64,000 nucleotides of DNA. It comes from Adlercreutzia sp910585575 (GTDB lineage Bacteria > Actinomycetota > Coriobacteriia > Coriobacteriales > Eggerthellaceae). The notes beneath the pieces were generated by a model. The model searched no databases. It worked only from the letters and a program-made list of their open reading frames with translations, and was not told the DNA's origin. The position numbers and the translations under genes are program-made. Within the stretch, counting starts at the first letter, position 1; the number at the start of each line of letters is the position of its first letter. This document shows positions 35,229-45,227 of the stretch, one piece after another. The stretch is taken from assembly GCF_951801035.1 (NCBI RefSeq), contig NZ_CATOKT010000002.1; one strand, written 5' to 3'.

Positions 35229-35262
35229 AGCGGGCCTGCTCTCAAAGAGAAGCAGGCCCGCT
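35229..35262 (-). terminator. stem-loop between dipeptidase and hydrolase genes
   Basis: AGCGGGCCTGCT (35229-35240) pairs with 35251-35262. On the minus strand it is followed by a weak T-rich run (TTTCGTT). It probably ends the dipeptidase transcript. The remaining 300-base gap is AT-richer and holds the hydrolase promoter. Confidence 0.65.
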
Positions 35263-35388
35263 GGCAACAAACGGTAACCGCGGGGTGCAGCAAGCTTAGG
35301 GCAGCAAAATAGCAGCAAAAACAAGCGATAAAGAGCGATGTTCGATTATTAATAGGCCTTTGACCAGGTAATCTATTCTGTCTGCTTC

Positions 35389-36957
35389 CTAGTGGTCGTT
35401 CATATTAAACGCATTTTTCATTTCGACGGTGCGCTGATCGAGGACGGCGCCCAGCACGGCCTGGGTTTGGACCTGCACCTTGTCGATGAGCGCCTGGTTG
35501 GCGTCGGCCAAGGTGGTCAGCACCTGCGGATCGTCCATGTTGTCTAGGTCAACCTTGCCTTCCTTCGCCAGCTTGGCGAGGGCGGCGTCGGTTTCATGCA
35601 GCGACTGATAGCCCTGGGCCATGGTGTTCAGGCGATAGGCCTGAATGGCCTCGTAGCTTTCGAAGAACTGCGGATCGCCCAAGCCGCCGATAAGGCGGTT
35701 GTTCCAGTACAGGCTGTCAGTGGTTACCTTCGTGGGCGTGTCCAGATAGGCGGGCATGGCCTTCACGTTCGCGTACATGGCCACGGCGGTGTTGAAGGGA
35801 CCGGAAGCCGGGGCGAACCAGTGCACGCCGCGCAGCGCCTTGGGGGCGTTCGGACGGATGCACAGGATGGAGCACTCGGAGGTGCGGTCGATACCGATGA
35901 AGCGGTACTGGTGACGGGTAGCAGGCGTGCCTTTGGTGCCGTAGCAGTCGTACTCGGTGCCGTCATAGGTAGTGGCCAGCCAATCCTTCACGTCCGAGGC
36001 CGACAGCTTCTTGTCGGGGCGCAGGGCCCAGGGGATGTCCAGGCTCTCGGGACCGAACTCGGGCGCCGGGCCCTGGAAACGCGGGTCAGAGGGCGTCAGG
36101 CGGCTGCACAGATACCACTTGCGCGGGGCATTGTAGAGCTGGTCGAGCCAGGTGTAGGTGGAAAAGGCGATGCGGGCGTTGAAGTAGCGGGGCAGGCCCT
36201 CCACCATTTCCTGGGGCTCGTCGCTGGCGGGCATGTCCATGAGCAGGTCGTGGTCGCGAATCCACTCGGCCAAGTCGGCGCTGCACATGTAGTCGCACTG
36301 GTCGCCCAAAGCGTCGGCAAGGTCGAAGTGATCGATGCCCTGGCGGTTGGGTTGCACCACGTAGCAGTCGTCCGGTACGCGGCGGGCAATCCAATGGTGG
36401 CCGCCGATGTTCTCCCAGTACCACACCTCGTGGGCGTCGCCGAAGGCCACGCCGTTGGTCTCGTAGGTACCGTACTGCTCCACCAGGGCGCCCAGGCGCT
36501 TCACACCTTCGCGAGCCGTGGTGATGTAGGGCAGCGTGATGGTGGGCAGGTTCTCCTCGCCGATACCGCCGGGCACTTCCGGCTTGTAGTCGGCGTCGCC
36601 CGGCTTGCCCTGGGCGGGTTGGTACACCACCAGCGGGTCGGCGCCCAGCACGCGGGCGTTGGCCGAGATGGTCTCGGTGGCCGACATGGACACGTTGGCG
36701 GCGTTGATGCCGGTTTCAGCCCAGACGCCGTTGGAGGGATCGGCGTTCGGGGTGCAGGTGTAGCGCAGAGGGTTGTCGGGCAGTTCGATGGTCAGGTGGC
36801 TGGCCACGCCGGTGTAGGTGCGCGGCTGGTCTTCCGGGTTCACCACGATGAGCTTCTTCGGATCGAAGGAGAAATCCTCACCGTCCTCGTTGCGGGCGAC
36901 AATGGTAGACCCGTCGTTGGTGGCCAAGCGGCCGACGAGCAGGGTTGTGCAAGCCAT
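35389..36957 (-). CDS. C69-family dipeptidase
   Basis: The 522-residue Ntn-hydrolase has the nucleophile Cys3 in MACTTLLVG, then RNEDGEDF, NGVWAETGINAANVSMSATET (abbreviated) and SxFNTAVAMYAN features of PepD/U34 enzymes. They hydrolyse dipeptides with broad specificity. No signal peptide is seen; N-terminal processing after Ala2 would expose Cys. AAGGAGG precedes the ATG. It is monocistronic. Confidence 0.92.
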   Translation of the reverse strand: MACTTLLVGRLATNDGSTIVARNEDGEDFSFDPKKLIVVNPEDQPRTYTGVASHLTIELPDNPLRYTCTPNADPSNGVWAETGINAANVSMSATETISANARVLGADPLVVYQPAQGKPGDADYKPEVPGGIGEENLPTITLPYITTAREGVKRLGALVEQYGTYETNGVAFGDAHEVWYWENIGGHHWIARRVPDDCYVVQPNRQGIDHFDLADALGDQCDYMCSADLAEWIRDHDLLMDMPASDEPQEMVEGLPRYFNARIAFSTYTWLDQLYNAPRKWYLCSRLTPSDPRFQGPAPEFGPESLDIPWALRPDKKLSASDVKDWLATTYDGTEYDCYGTKGTPATRHQYRFIGIDRTSECSILCIRPNAPKALRGVHWFAPASGPFNTAVAMYANVKAMPAYLDTPTKVTTDSLYWNNRLIGGLGDPQFFESYEAIQAYRLNTMAQGYQSLHETDAALAKLAKEGKVDLDNMDDPQVLTTLADANQALIDKVQVQTQAVLGAVLDQRTVEMKNAFNMNDH

Positions 36958-37328
36958 AAAAGGCCTCCTTTTCGAATGGCCGTGCGGCGCGCATGGGGTC
37001 GCAAGTTCGCTGATCCCTCAAGAACCTTTGGGCTGCAGGAGCTTGGGGCTCGCAGGTGTTCATGGGCTTCAAGCCCGCCGGGCGGCTGGTTTCGTACTCT
37101 TTCGGTATACGCTGACCGCGGCGTTGGCGGGAGCGGTGCCCTCGGTTTGTCAACAAGCCGAGGGCGAATGGGAAAGCGGGAGATGATCGGGACGCCCCCA
37201 GGGTCGTCCCGCTGGTGAGATGGCCCTTGTCGCAGCGGGGGATTCCGGCCATGACGCGGGGTGGGGCTCTGGGCGTAGTGGAGGGAGGCTGGGGTGCGGT
37301 CTCGGCCGTTGTTCGCGAGAGGCAATCC
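36958..37328. other. upstream region of the dipeptidase gene
   Basis: This gap holds two hairpins: GCCCTCGG...CCGAGGGC (37138-37165) and GGGACG...CGTCCC (about 37188-37208). Neither has a T-tract. No convincing gene was found. Confidence 0.5.
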
Positions 37329-37585
37329 TTGGCTGCAAGTTGACGGGTTTGGAACCGCATCGCGCGAAATAACGGTTTCAGTGCCTGTTTTGGCTGCAAA
37401 TGAACGGTTTTGGACCAGCGACATGTTAAATGGCGGCTTCAATGCCCGGTTTGGCTTGGAAAACACGGTTTTGGAACCCCTGGAGCTTCGTTTCGTTCCA
37501 AAACCGTTCGTTCGCAGCCAAACGAGCGCACGAAAGCCTGTTTTAGCGTGGCCGGTGTTCCAAAACCGTGATTTCCAAGCCAAAC
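37329..37585. repeat. five TTTGGCT / ACGGTTTTGGAAC repeat units
   Basis: Three direct units (37329-37356, 37387-37416, 37449-37477) and two inverted units (37495-37523, 37557-37585) share TTTGGCT at one end and ACGGTTTTGGAAC at the other. Unit 3 and unit 5 are almost perfect complements. Unit 2 and unit 4 form a second pair. The block ends 14 bases past the stop of the nuclease-like gene at 37599. Confidence 0.85.
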
Positions 37586-37598
37586 CATGCCCGCGGGG

Positions 37599-38603
37599 CT
37601 ACTTTTTGTCGCGCTCGCTGTTCTGGCTTGGCAGCTGGTCGGGTAGTTGGAAGTAGTCGTCGAGCTTCCACGACGCAGCAAAGAGCATTCGCTGCTGCTC
37701 GCTGAAACGGGCGGACTGGGGGCGCAGGCGTGTGCCCAGTTGCTTGCTGGCCTGTCGGGCCACTTCGCGCATTTTCACAGGGTTGCCCAGCTGTCGGGCG
37801 GTTACGGTGATCACGCGATAGCCGTCGCGCTCAAGGGCCATACGCCTCAGCGAGTCGCGCGTCACTTGCTGCGGCGCAAGGTGCTCGCTGTCGGAATCGT
37901 ACTCGATGGCCAGGCGCTCTTCGGGGAAAAGCAGGTCGGGCTTGAGGGTAGCGCTGCCCACAATGGCCTTTGCCTGCTGCGAGAGGCGTATCCGCTGGTT
38001 GAGCAGGGGCTGTGGAAGTCCGAACCCGCCGTAGCGCGACGGCGCACTCAAGATGGTGCCCAGAAATGCCTCGGGAGGAGACGCCGCCTTGGCGACCATC
38101 AGGCTGAGCGCCAGCCGCGCTTTCTTGACGCCGTGCAACCCAGGGTTCTTGCCGATGAAGCGCTGAATCTTCTCCGGAGTGGTAAGCGCTGACCGGGCAC
38201 CGAGCTGTCGGTTGCCGGTGGGTGTGAGGTAAAACGTGCCACAGAGGGCGTTGCCCGCCTTGACCAGTTCGTAGAGCGAGAGGCTTCGGGCCAGCTGCAC
38301 GAAGCAAAGTTCGGGGCTGGCGGTGTATACGCCGCTTCCGACGCGGTGGAAAATCTTTCCCTGCGCCGTAAGGCGGAGTACGTGGGGGGCGGTGCGGGGA
38401 AGGGGTCGACGCGACCGCGAGGGCATCATCACGTGATAGGGCTGCTTGATAAAGGGGAAGACGTCCGAGAGGTAGTCGACGGCCTCGTTGGTAGGTTCGC
38501 ACTCGCGGAAGGCTCGTACGCCGACGGCGTCCGCGGCGCGCGGGGGCGCCGGCGTAAAGAGCCAGTGAGAGAACGACGATATGCCGTACAGGAAAACTCG
38601 CAT
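37599..38603 (-). CDS. DUF559/Vsr-like nuclease-fold protein, paralogue 1
   Basis: This 334-residue protein shows FLYGxSSFSxW at the N-terminus and PELCFVQLARSLSLYELVKAGNALC (abbreviated) in the middle. A C-terminal PD-(D/E)XK-like part reads KPDLLFPEERLAIEYDSDSEH and RVITVTARQL. DUF559/Vsr-type endonuclease function is suggested by the Asp and Glu-x-Asp positions. A paralogue with the same layout lies at 58100-59083. The start MRVFLYG is chosen by match to the paralogue; no strong ribosome site is present. Both flanks carry the TTTGGCT repeat family. Confidence 0.7.
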   Translation of the reverse strand: MRVFLYGISSFSHWLFTPAPPRAADAVGVRAFRECEPTNEAVDYLSDVFPFIKQPYHVMMPSRSRRPLPRTAPHVLRLTAQGKIFHRVGSGVYTASPELCFVQLARSLSLYELVKAGNALCGTFYLTPTGNRQLGARSALTTPEKIQRFIGKNPGLHGVKKARLALSLMVAKAASPPEAFLGTILSAPSRYGGFGLPQPLLNQRIRLSQQAKAIVGSATLKPDLLFPEERLAIEYDSDSEHLAPQQVTRDSLRRMALERDGYRVITVTARQLGNPVKMREVARQASKQLGTRLRPQSARFSEQQRMLFAASWKLDDYFQLPDQLPSQNSERDKK

Positions 38604-39378
38604 GGGAGTATTGTAGGTCGCGGAGGAGTCCAGGAGAGCGCGGTGCGGATATTCACAGATTACGCGTTGCAGGGACACCTGCTGGGATGGGAAGGGTGAG
38701 GCAATTTGGAGAGTATCTCCTGGTCAAAACGGGCCTGCTACCTGGAAGAGGGAGACTTGGCTTGCCGAGGTGCGTGCGGGGAAAACCCCAATGTTCTGTT
38801 GAATGCGAACAGGATGGCATGTTGTCGGTGCAGGAGGGGCGAAGCGGCAGTGTCGGGTCGGACGGCATGCGAGTCGGATGACGTATTGTCGGTTCAGGGG
38901 ACGAAGCGGATCCTTGGTTTGGGAGGTGCTCGAGCCTGACGGTGTTTGCTCGGCTAGAGCGGCGAACAAGCGATAGCGGTAAGCGAAGCAGGATGCGAGC
39001 TAGAGGGCGTTGGTGCGGGGAGCTTATGGGCGTTTCGTGGAGGTCGGTGTGGCGGCGCTGAAGGAGGCAAGGTAGCGTGGATACCATACTCGTCCACCTT
39101 GATGTCGATGTTCTCGCGCTATTCGCGCCTTCGACCGCTCGGGTGCGTGAACGAGCTGATCGGCTCGTCTGCCGCAGATTGGCGGTGTCGATGCCGAACT
39201 CCCTTTCCTTTTTCAGCTCGCGACATTTTTCCCGGCCTTCCCACTTGCGGCTTTCGCAAGCTTTGGGTTTTGCCGGCACCGCTCGCCGCTGAGTGCCCTT
39301 TTTCTGGCTGCCACATGGTCTCGAGGAACTTTGCCATGTTGGCGGAGCTTCGCGTTTCGTGCTCCCCTGGATGTGGGC
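38604..39378. other. 775-bp region without intact gene
   Basis: No ORF shows codon or protein features of a gene. Minus-strand fragments such as CRELKKEREFGIDTANLRQT and ENIDIKVDEYGIHATLP in different frames look like remains of a decayed gene. A loose direct repeat TTGTCGGTTCAGG / TTGTCGGTGCAGG occurs near 38823 and 38887. Confidence 0.4.
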
Positions 39379-39584
39379 GTGGCTGCAAAAGCGCGGTTTT
39401 GGAACGGAAGGCCGCCAATTTGAGTTCGAGGCCGCTGAAATGGCTGAGAATTGTCGATTTTGGAACGCCGTGGCTGGGGTTGGCACGTTGCTGAACATGT
39501 CGGCCTGGGAAAACGCGTCTCCGCGATGGTCCGGGGAGGTGCAATTCGCTGGCAAATGTTCCAAAACCGTGGTTTTGAAGCCAA
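39379..39584. repeat. TTTGGCT / ACGGTTTTGGAAC repeat units on the far side of paralogue 1
   Basis: Units at 39379-39405 and 39440-39466 (direct) and 39558-39584 (inverted) fit the same consensus as 37329-37585: TGGCT at one end, CGGTTTTGGAAC or CGATTTTGGAAC at the other. Together the two blocks bracket the nuclease gene and the decayed region. Confidence 0.75.
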
Positions 39585-39607
39585 TCCATCGACTTCAACG
39601 TGAAATT

Positions 39608-39692
39608 CGCGTACAGCCCGGCGCTTCGCGAGGGGTTCTCCACTTCGCGTACAGTCCGGCGCTTCGCGAGGGATCCGGCGCTTCGCGAGGGA
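39608..39692. repeat. tandem CCGGCGCTTCGCGAGGG repeats before the HelD-like gene
   Basis: A 27-base unit at 39608-39634 recurs at 39646-39672 with one difference. A third partial copy follows at 39673-39692, and degenerate copies continue to about 39745. Confidence 0.75.
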
Positions 39693-39817
39693 CCCGATGC
39701 CTCGCGTGGGGCGCCGATGACTCGCGGTGGGCATTGACGCTTCGTGGCGAGCGTTGAATCCGAAAGAGCATGAGCGACGGGAAAGTAAGTGAAAAGGATA
39801 CCTGGAGAGGAGATGCT

Positions 39818-41965
39818 ATGAATCCGCGGAAGGACGAGGTGGGGTCGAATGAAGGGCGGCAACAGGTCGGGAGCGTGATGCCCCAAGAGACGTCCAGCGT
39901 CGAGGAAGAGGAGCGTGCTCGGTTGGCCGAGGTGGAGGCCCAGATCAGCGAGGCGGTCGCGCGGACTCGGAGGTTGGCGGCGCGTCTGGAGGCAGGTCAT
40001 CGGGAAACCGGGGCCCATCTTGCCGCCGCTCGAGGCGAGTTGTCGCCCGAGGAGGCGCATCTGTCGGCCTTCGAACTGAACCGCATGGACGCTCAGGCTG
40101 CCTCGGCGCACCTTTCCCGTCAGCGGCTGGAAAAGCTGGCTGCCTCCCCCTACTTTGCGCGTGTCGATTTTGTCGACGCGGAAGGCGAGCAAGTAACCTA
40201 CCTGGGACGCTTCGCCTTCAGCTGGCGTAATCAGGCGGTGGTATCGGACTGGCGCAGCCCGGTGGCCAGCCTGTTCTACGACTTCGAGCCTGGGCCAGCG
40301 GCGTTTGAGGCGCCGGCGGGGCGCCGCGAGGGCGCATTGACCCGCAAGCGACAAATCGGCATTGAGGACGGGCAACTGCGCTATGCCGCCGACTCCTCCT
40401 CGAGCGTGCGCGACGAAGTGCTTGTTCAGGCGCTCTCGCGTACAGCCGACGCGAAAATGCATGACATTGTTTCTTCTATCCAGCAAGAGCAAAACGCTAT
40501 TATCCGCGATGAGGCGCCGGGCACGCTGATCATTCAAGGGGTGGCGGGCTCAGGCAAGACCTCCATTGCACTGCACCGTGTTGCCTACTTGCTGTATCGG
40601 CAGAAAGAGCGCTTGAGCGCTCGCTCAATAGCTATTCTTTCGCCCAACCAAGTTTTTTCCGACTATATTTCCGGCGTTTTGCCCGAGTTGGGCGAAGAGC
40701 CCGTGATGCAATGGAGCCTTTACAGTTTCGCCCAGCGGCTTTTAACGGGGGTGGCAAAGGTGCAGCTGCCGCGCTCTTGGGCGGATGAGACCGATCCTGC
40801 TCGCATGGTAAGGGTGCGGGCGAAGGGGACCGAGGAGTTTGCCGATGAACTGGCATCGTGGCTTGACGGCCTCATGGCGGCCGAAGGGGCTCATCTCGTC
40901 TTTGGTCCCCATGATCTTCCCGTGGGAGGCGCCACCGCCGAGGCTTCGTGGCTGGCCGAGCGATTTGCCGCCTATGCGCCGGTGCCCTTCAGCGAGCGCC
41001 TCGACCTCGTGGCCGGCGATGCGCGCGAGCGAGCTCATGGTCAGACATTCGGCCGTTACGCCCAGACGCTGCCCACGCGACGCGAGTTAGCGGGTCGCTT
41101 GCGGCGCATGATGACGGCGAAGAACGCGCCCGCGCTGTATCGGCGGTTCCTGGCTGAAACGGGGCGCAGTGCGTTGCGCAAGGCTCCTGCGTCGGGGGTA
41201 GTGGAATGGGAGGATGCCTTTCCGCTGGCGCTGTGCCACTGGGCCTTCGAGGGTGCCGACGGTTTTGACGGGTGCGGTGACGTACGCCATTTGGTAATCG
41301 ACGAGATGCAGGATCTGTCGCCGGTGGCCCACGAGGTTATCGCCCGGACCTTCCCTTGCGACAAGACCATTTTGGGCGACGTGAACCAATTGGTGGACGA
41401 CCGTGAGGCGACGGCGCCTTCGGCGGTGGCGGCCCGTTATTCTGGGGCGCGGATGATGTCGCTGATGCGCAGCTATCGCTCGACCTGGGAGATAACGGCC
41501 CTGGCCGCGCAGGTGAAGCCTATCGCCGGCCTTGAGGCTGTGCAGCGCCACGGCGAGGAGCCGCGTTTGGTGCGCTGCGGAGACACGCGCGGGGTGCTGG
41601 AGGCGGTAGACAACGCTGTGGCTCAATGGCAGCGTGGCACCCGACGCACCTTGGGCATTATTGCGAAGTCGGACTTTCTCGCTGCCCGCTACGCCGAGCT
41701 TTTGGCCCGCGACCACGAGCTCACCCTGTTGACTGACGAGACCGATGAATATCCCGGCGGTCTGGTGGTGAGCTCAGTGCGCTTAGCAAAGGGCTTGGAG
41801 TTCGACGAAGTGGTGCTTTTGGATGTGGACGCGCGGCAGTATGCGACAGAGGCCGATCGCAATTTGCTGTACGTGGCCCTTACGCGTGCCATGCATCGCT
41901 TGACCGTTCTTTTCCGCGATGAACCGTCGCCGCTTTTGGGAGGGGCAACGGCCGAGCGCCCCTAG
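39818..41965 (+). CDS. HelD-like UvrD/Rep-family helicase
   Basis: The 715-residue SF1 ATPase has an N-terminal coiled-coil arm (about 20-100), Walker A GVAGSGKTSIALHR, Walker B DEMQDLSPVAHEVI and motifs LMRSYRST, GLEFDEVVLLD and YVALTRAM. HelD proteins bind RNA polymerase and release it from DNA. ATG 39818 (MNPRKDEV) has GGAGAGGAG upstream and is preferred over ATG 39770. Its 3' end overlaps the convergent MFS gene by 4 bases. Confidence 0.88.
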   Translation: MNPRKDEVGSNEGRQQVGSVMPQETSSVEEEERARLAEVEAQISEAVARTRRLAARLEAGHRETGAHLAAARGELSPEEAHLSAFELNRMDAQAASAHLSRQRLEKLAASPYFARVDFVDAEGEQVTYLGRFAFSWRNQAVVSDWRSPVASLFYDFEPGPAAFEAPAGRREGALTRKRQIGIEDGQLRYAADSSSSVRDEVLVQALSRTADAKMHDIVSSIQQEQNAIIRDEAPGTLIIQGVAGSGKTSIALHRVAYLLYRQKERLSARSIAILSPNQVFSDYISGVLPELGEEPVMQWSLYSFAQRLLTGVAKVQLPRSWADETDPARMVRVRAKGTEEFADELASWLDGLMAAEGAHLVFGPHDLPVGGATAEASWLAERFAAYAPVPFSERLDLVAGDARERAHGQTFGRYAQTLPTRRELAGRLRRMMTAKNAPALYRRFLAETGRSALRKAPASGVVEWEDAFPLALCHWAFEGADGFDGCGDVRHLVIDEMQDLSPVAHEVIARTFPCDKTILGDVNQLVDDREATAPSAVAARYSGARMMSLMRSYRSTWEITALAAQVKPIAGLEAVQRHGEEPRLVRCGDTRGVLEAVDNAVAQWQRGTRRTLGIIAKSDFLAARYAELLARDHELTLLTDETDEYPGGLVVSSVRLAKGLEFDEVVLLDVDARQYATEADRNLLYVALTRAMHRLTVLFRDEPSPLLGGATAERP

Positions 41966-43365
41966 TCGCAGCAGCGATCGGGCATGGGGATGGCGGAGGG
42001 TGCCGGCACAGGAGTGGCAGGCGCTCCGGGGACAGCAGGCGCTCCGGGGACGGTGGGCGCGGCGGGAGTTGCGCGGCGCTCGAGGTCGCCCATATGGTGC
42101 AGGTTCGGGGTAGTCAGGGCCCAGGCGGTCACGGCACCCCAGCAGACGATGAGCCCCACGCCGGCTACGGCGAGTCCCGCCGTCTCCACCACCACCGAGG
42201 TGGCGAACACGGCTACGGGTGCGGCTACCAACATGAGCGAATTCTGGGTGCCCAGGGCTGCGCCGCGGTTCTCGGCAGGGATGCGGTCGAAGACGAAGAA
42301 TCCAAGGAGCGCCGAGGCCGGACCGGCCGAGAGGCCCAGCAGAGCGGCGCCGCCAACCATAACGGGGAAGGTCGGCAGCAGGCCCATAGTCAGCAGCCCC
42401 AAAGCCATACCGAACAGCGACAGGGCGAACCACGTGCGACGACGCAGCTTGTGGGCCAGGGCCGAATAAGCCAACGAGCTAACCAGCATGCCGGCGGACA
42501 TGGCCGACAGGACATAGCCCAAAAGCTCGGGAGTGCCGGCGTCCGTGAAGTGCACGGGCAGCACCAGGCCCTGGAACGAGCCCATGACCATGACGATGCC
42601 GAAGGTGAGCAGCATACTGGCACGCAACAGGGCATCGCGCTTGAACAGCACCACCACGCCCGATTTGAGAGAACTCAGAGCATCGCGGACAACGCCGCGC
42701 GAAGTGGTGGCAGGGGCGGTTTCAGCGTCCTGCGCACCGGTGCGGCCGATGGCGCGGGGCAGCGTGAGGGTAACCAGCGCCGCAGCCAAGGACATAGCGG
42801 CGGTGAACCACAGGGCGCTGGCATCGCCGATGGTGGTCATAAGGAAGGCAGCCAAGGCCGGGCCCACAATGACCGTGAGCGAGTCGAGGGACTGGGCAAG
42901 ACCCATGAACTTCTGCAGGCTCTTGCCATCGCGTTCGCAGACGGCGGGCAGCAGCGCATCGCGGGCGGTCATGCCCGGAATATCACCGATGGCGCCCACC
43001 AGCCCCAACACCACGAACCAGCCGAAGCTGAGACCCCAGATCATGTCAACCACGGGCAGCAGGGCCACCGAGGCGGCGGACATTAGGTCGGAGATGATGG
43101 ATACGTTGCGGCGGTTGAAGCGGTCGATGAGCGCGCCGCCCACCAGGCCGATGATCATCTGGGGTGCGGCGCAGATAAGCGCCAGGGCGCCGGCGGCCAA
43201 GGGGTCGCCCGTGGTGGCCAACAGGATCAGGGGCAGGATGACGCCGGCGACCGAGTTGCCCAGAAGCGACAAGGCGCAGGACAGCAGGTAGCGCGGGGAG
43301 ACAGGGGCGCCGAGGGAGAACGGCCGCGGTGCGAGAGCGGTTGGTTCGGCGTGATGCGGGGCCAT
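41962..43365 (-). CDS. MFS transporter
   Basis: The 467-residue protein has 12 predicted helices, with the signature loop after TM2 (GGALIDRFNRRNVS) and a Pro/Ala-rich C-terminus. It resembles drug-efflux MFS proteins of the EntS/MdtG type. It follows a MerR regulator in the same direction at 146 bases. GAAAGGAACC precedes the ATG. The substrate is unknown. Confidence 0.88.
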   Translation of the reverse strand: MAPHHAEPTALAPRPFSLGAPVSPRYLLSCALSLLGNSVAGVILPLILLATTGDPLAAGALALICAAPQMIIGLVGGALIDRFNRRNVSIISDLMSAASVALLPVVDMIWGLSFGWFVVLGLVGAIGDIPGMTARDALLPAVCERDGKSLQKFMGLAQSLDSLTVIVGPALAAFLMTTIGDASALWFTAAMSLAAALVTLTLPRAIGRTGAQDAETAPATTSRGVVRDALSSLKSGVVVLFKRDALLRASMLLTFGIVMVMGSFQGLVLPVHFTDAGTPELLGYVLSAMSAGMLVSSLAYSALAHKLRRRTWFALSLFGMALGLLTMGLLPTFPVMVGGAALLGLSAGPASALLGFFVFDRIPAENRGAALGTQNSLMLVAAPVAVFATSVVVETAGLAVAGVGLIVCWGAVTAWALTTPNLHHMGDLERRATPAAPTVPGAPAVPGAPATPVPAPSAIPMPDRCCD

Positions 43366-43511
43366 AGCGGTTCCTTTCTCGAGTGGTTTGTTCGAGAAGG
43401 CAGTAAAAACTATGACGTTGCGTCGGGGTCAAACGTCCTGTGAAGGAGTTGTGGGGTGGGTGGCGAAGGTTGGGGGAGTGCGGTCGAGGGCGGCGCAGTG
43501 GCATCGCGCAG

Positions 43512-44327
43512 CTAGGTGCGCGGGAGCTCGCTGGCGGCGCGCGCTTCCAGAATGTCGCCGATGGCGCGCTCAATGCGCTCGTTCACATCGCGTTGAGCCT
43601 CGTTGAGCGACTCGTTGGCCAGTTCTTCGAGGAGTCGCTCTTCCTTGGTGGCTTCGCGCGTCCAGTTGGCAGCGTCGAACTGCTCGATGAGGGGCGCCAG
43701 CAGGTCGAGGGACTCGCTCACAATGGCGGCACGCTCGGCTTCGGGAGCATCGGGGGCGAGCTGCGAGCAGCGCTGGTCGAGGGATTCCATGGCCGCGGCG
43801 AAGGAGGTGTCCTGCATGTGGGCCGCTACTCGCTCCAGTTCGGCCATCTCGCGATCGCCGTAGAGATGACTTGCCACCACCAGGGCGGCGTGGCTTGTGG
43901 CGTCGGTGCTGTTGCCGACAATGCCGCGGATGGCGCGGCCAAAGCGCACGGGCATGTCGGGGGAGAGCTGCTCGGCCTTGAGGGCGGCAATGGTGCGCCG
44001 CTGCTCTTGAAGAGCCTCGATTTGCAGGGCCAACTCGCTATCGAGCTCGTCGAGGGCCGAGAGCGGCGAAGGACCGGCTGCTTCGCCGTCGGCAGCGTCG
44101 GTTATGGCCTGTTCGTCCATCTCTTCGAGTAGTGCGCCGATGCGGGCAAGGGGAAAGCCCAACGAGGCCAAGCGTTTGATGCGCAGGACGCGGGCCAAGT
44201 CGGCGGCGGTGTATTCGCGATATCCATTGGCGGAGCGCGGCGGTTCGGGCAGGAGTCCCAGCTGATGGTAATGGCGCAAGGTGCGCACGGTCACGCCGGC
44301 CGTTTTCGCCACCTCGTTGCTGCGCAT
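43512..44327 (-). CDS. MerR-family transcriptional regulator
   Basis: The 271-residue protein has an N-terminal MerR winged helix (NEVAKTAGVTVRTLRHYHQLGLL, abbreviated; NGYREYTAADLARVLRI) and a coiled-coil, then a long acidic helical effector domain resembling TipAS (TipAL-type). It presumably controls the downstream MFS pump in response to a bound drug-like ligand. GGGAG precedes the ATG. Confidence 0.9.
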   Translation of the reverse strand: MRSNEVAKTAGVTVRTLRHYHQLGLLPEPPRSANGYREYTAADLARVLRIKRLASLGFPLARIGALLEEMDEQAITDAADGEAAGPSPLSALDELDSELALQIEALQEQRRTIAALKAEQLSPDMPVRFGRAIRGIVGNSTDATSHAALVVASHLYGDREMAELERVAAHMQDTSFAAAMESLDQRCSQLAPDAPEAERAAIVSESLDLLAPLIEQFDAANWTREATKEERLLEELANESLNEAQRDVNERIERAIGDILEARAASELPRT

Positions 44328-44437
44328 GGGGCTCCCTCCCGTTGGTCTGCCTGGTAGTGATTGATTGGCGAAAGTGGGGGCGGTTCCGTTATCTTGAGCG
44401 CACCGTCCCCAGGAGTTTTCTATTCTACCGCTTTTCG

Positions 44438-45070
44438 CTACAGCGTCTTCAGGGCCTTATCGATGGGCTCGTCGCCGCTTACCACCATGATGAGCTTGCC
44501 GTAGGTGTTGTGCAGTCCGCGCACCTCGGCCAGCACCGCGGCCACGTCGGCCAGAGGGATGCTGCCCTCATGGGCCGGGTTCACCTGGATGTGGCCAGTC
44601 GGTGCGTCCTCAGTGAGGAAGCCGGCCTGCACGATGGTGTAATCGAGCCCGCTGTTCTCCAGCCATTTATCGGCGAAAAACTTCGCGATGTTGTAGTCGG
44701 TAAGGTCGGCAAGGCCCTTCTCGGTCTCCCAGCGCTCGGGCTCGGTGGCGAACATGGAGCTGAGCATAACGAAGCGACGCACGCCGGCGCGCTTGCAGGC
44801 CTCGATGAGTTTGACGGCGCCGAAGGCGTCGGTTTGCAGCAGGTCGGCACCGCGGGAGCCGGCCACGAAGTACACGGTCTCGCAGCCCTTTACCGCTCCG
44901 GTCATGGTGTCGACATCGCTGTGGAAATCAAAGGTTACCGGGTGGACGTGATCGCTGTAAGGAGTCAGGGGGTGACGGCTGGCAGCCACCACCTCGTGCC
45001 CTTCGTCGGCCAACAGGGATACCAGAACCTGTCCCACGCGCCCAGAGGCGCCACCTACAAATACCTTCAT
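44438..45070 (-). CDS. atypical SDR (NmrA/YwnB-like NAD(P)-binding protein)
   Basis: The 210-residue Rossmann protein begins MKVFVGGASGRVGQVL, the GxxGxxG dinucleotide motif. It continues with FVMLSSMFATEPERW and DYNIAKFFADKWLENSGLDY, typical of atypical SDRs that act as redox sensors or small oxidoreductases. The start at 45070 has GAGGCA upstream; upstream in-frame sequence overlaps the divergent promoter and is rejected. Confidence 0.88.
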   Translation of the reverse strand: MKVFVGGASGRVGQVLVSLLADEGHEVVAASRHPLTPYSDHVHPVTFDFHSDVDTMTGAVKGCETVYFVAGSRGADLLQTDAFGAVKLIEACKRAGVRRFVMLSSMFATEPERWETEKGLADLTDYNIAKFFADKWLENSGLDYTIVQAGFLTEDAPTGHIQVNPAHEGSIPLADVAAVLAEVRGLHNTYGKLIMVVSGDEPIDKALKTL

Positions 45071-45227
45071 AACATGCCTCGATTCAACAGATTGACAGAT
45101 GCGCGTCCTTGGAAGCGCATCTCTTGATTGTGGTACGCTAGATGCAAGAAAAGCCGAACGACCCTGGGTCGTTCCAGAATTGAAAGGCTTCCGTTGCCCT
45201 GTGGCTTCGGGACAGGAAAGGGCGCGC

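Noticed and set aside
35596..37218. 540-codon plus-strand ORF
   Set aside because: Antisense to the C69 dipeptidase; no family features or ribosome site.
37329..37585. CRISPR-like repeats
   Set aside because: Units occur in both orientations with variable spacing and sequence, so they are palindromic intergenic repeats.
38653..39564. 303-codon minus-strand ORF between paralogue 1 and the HelD-like gene
   Set aside because: Composition is Ser/Arg/Pro-rich without hydrophobic core, it crosses the repeat units, and no motif is recognisable.
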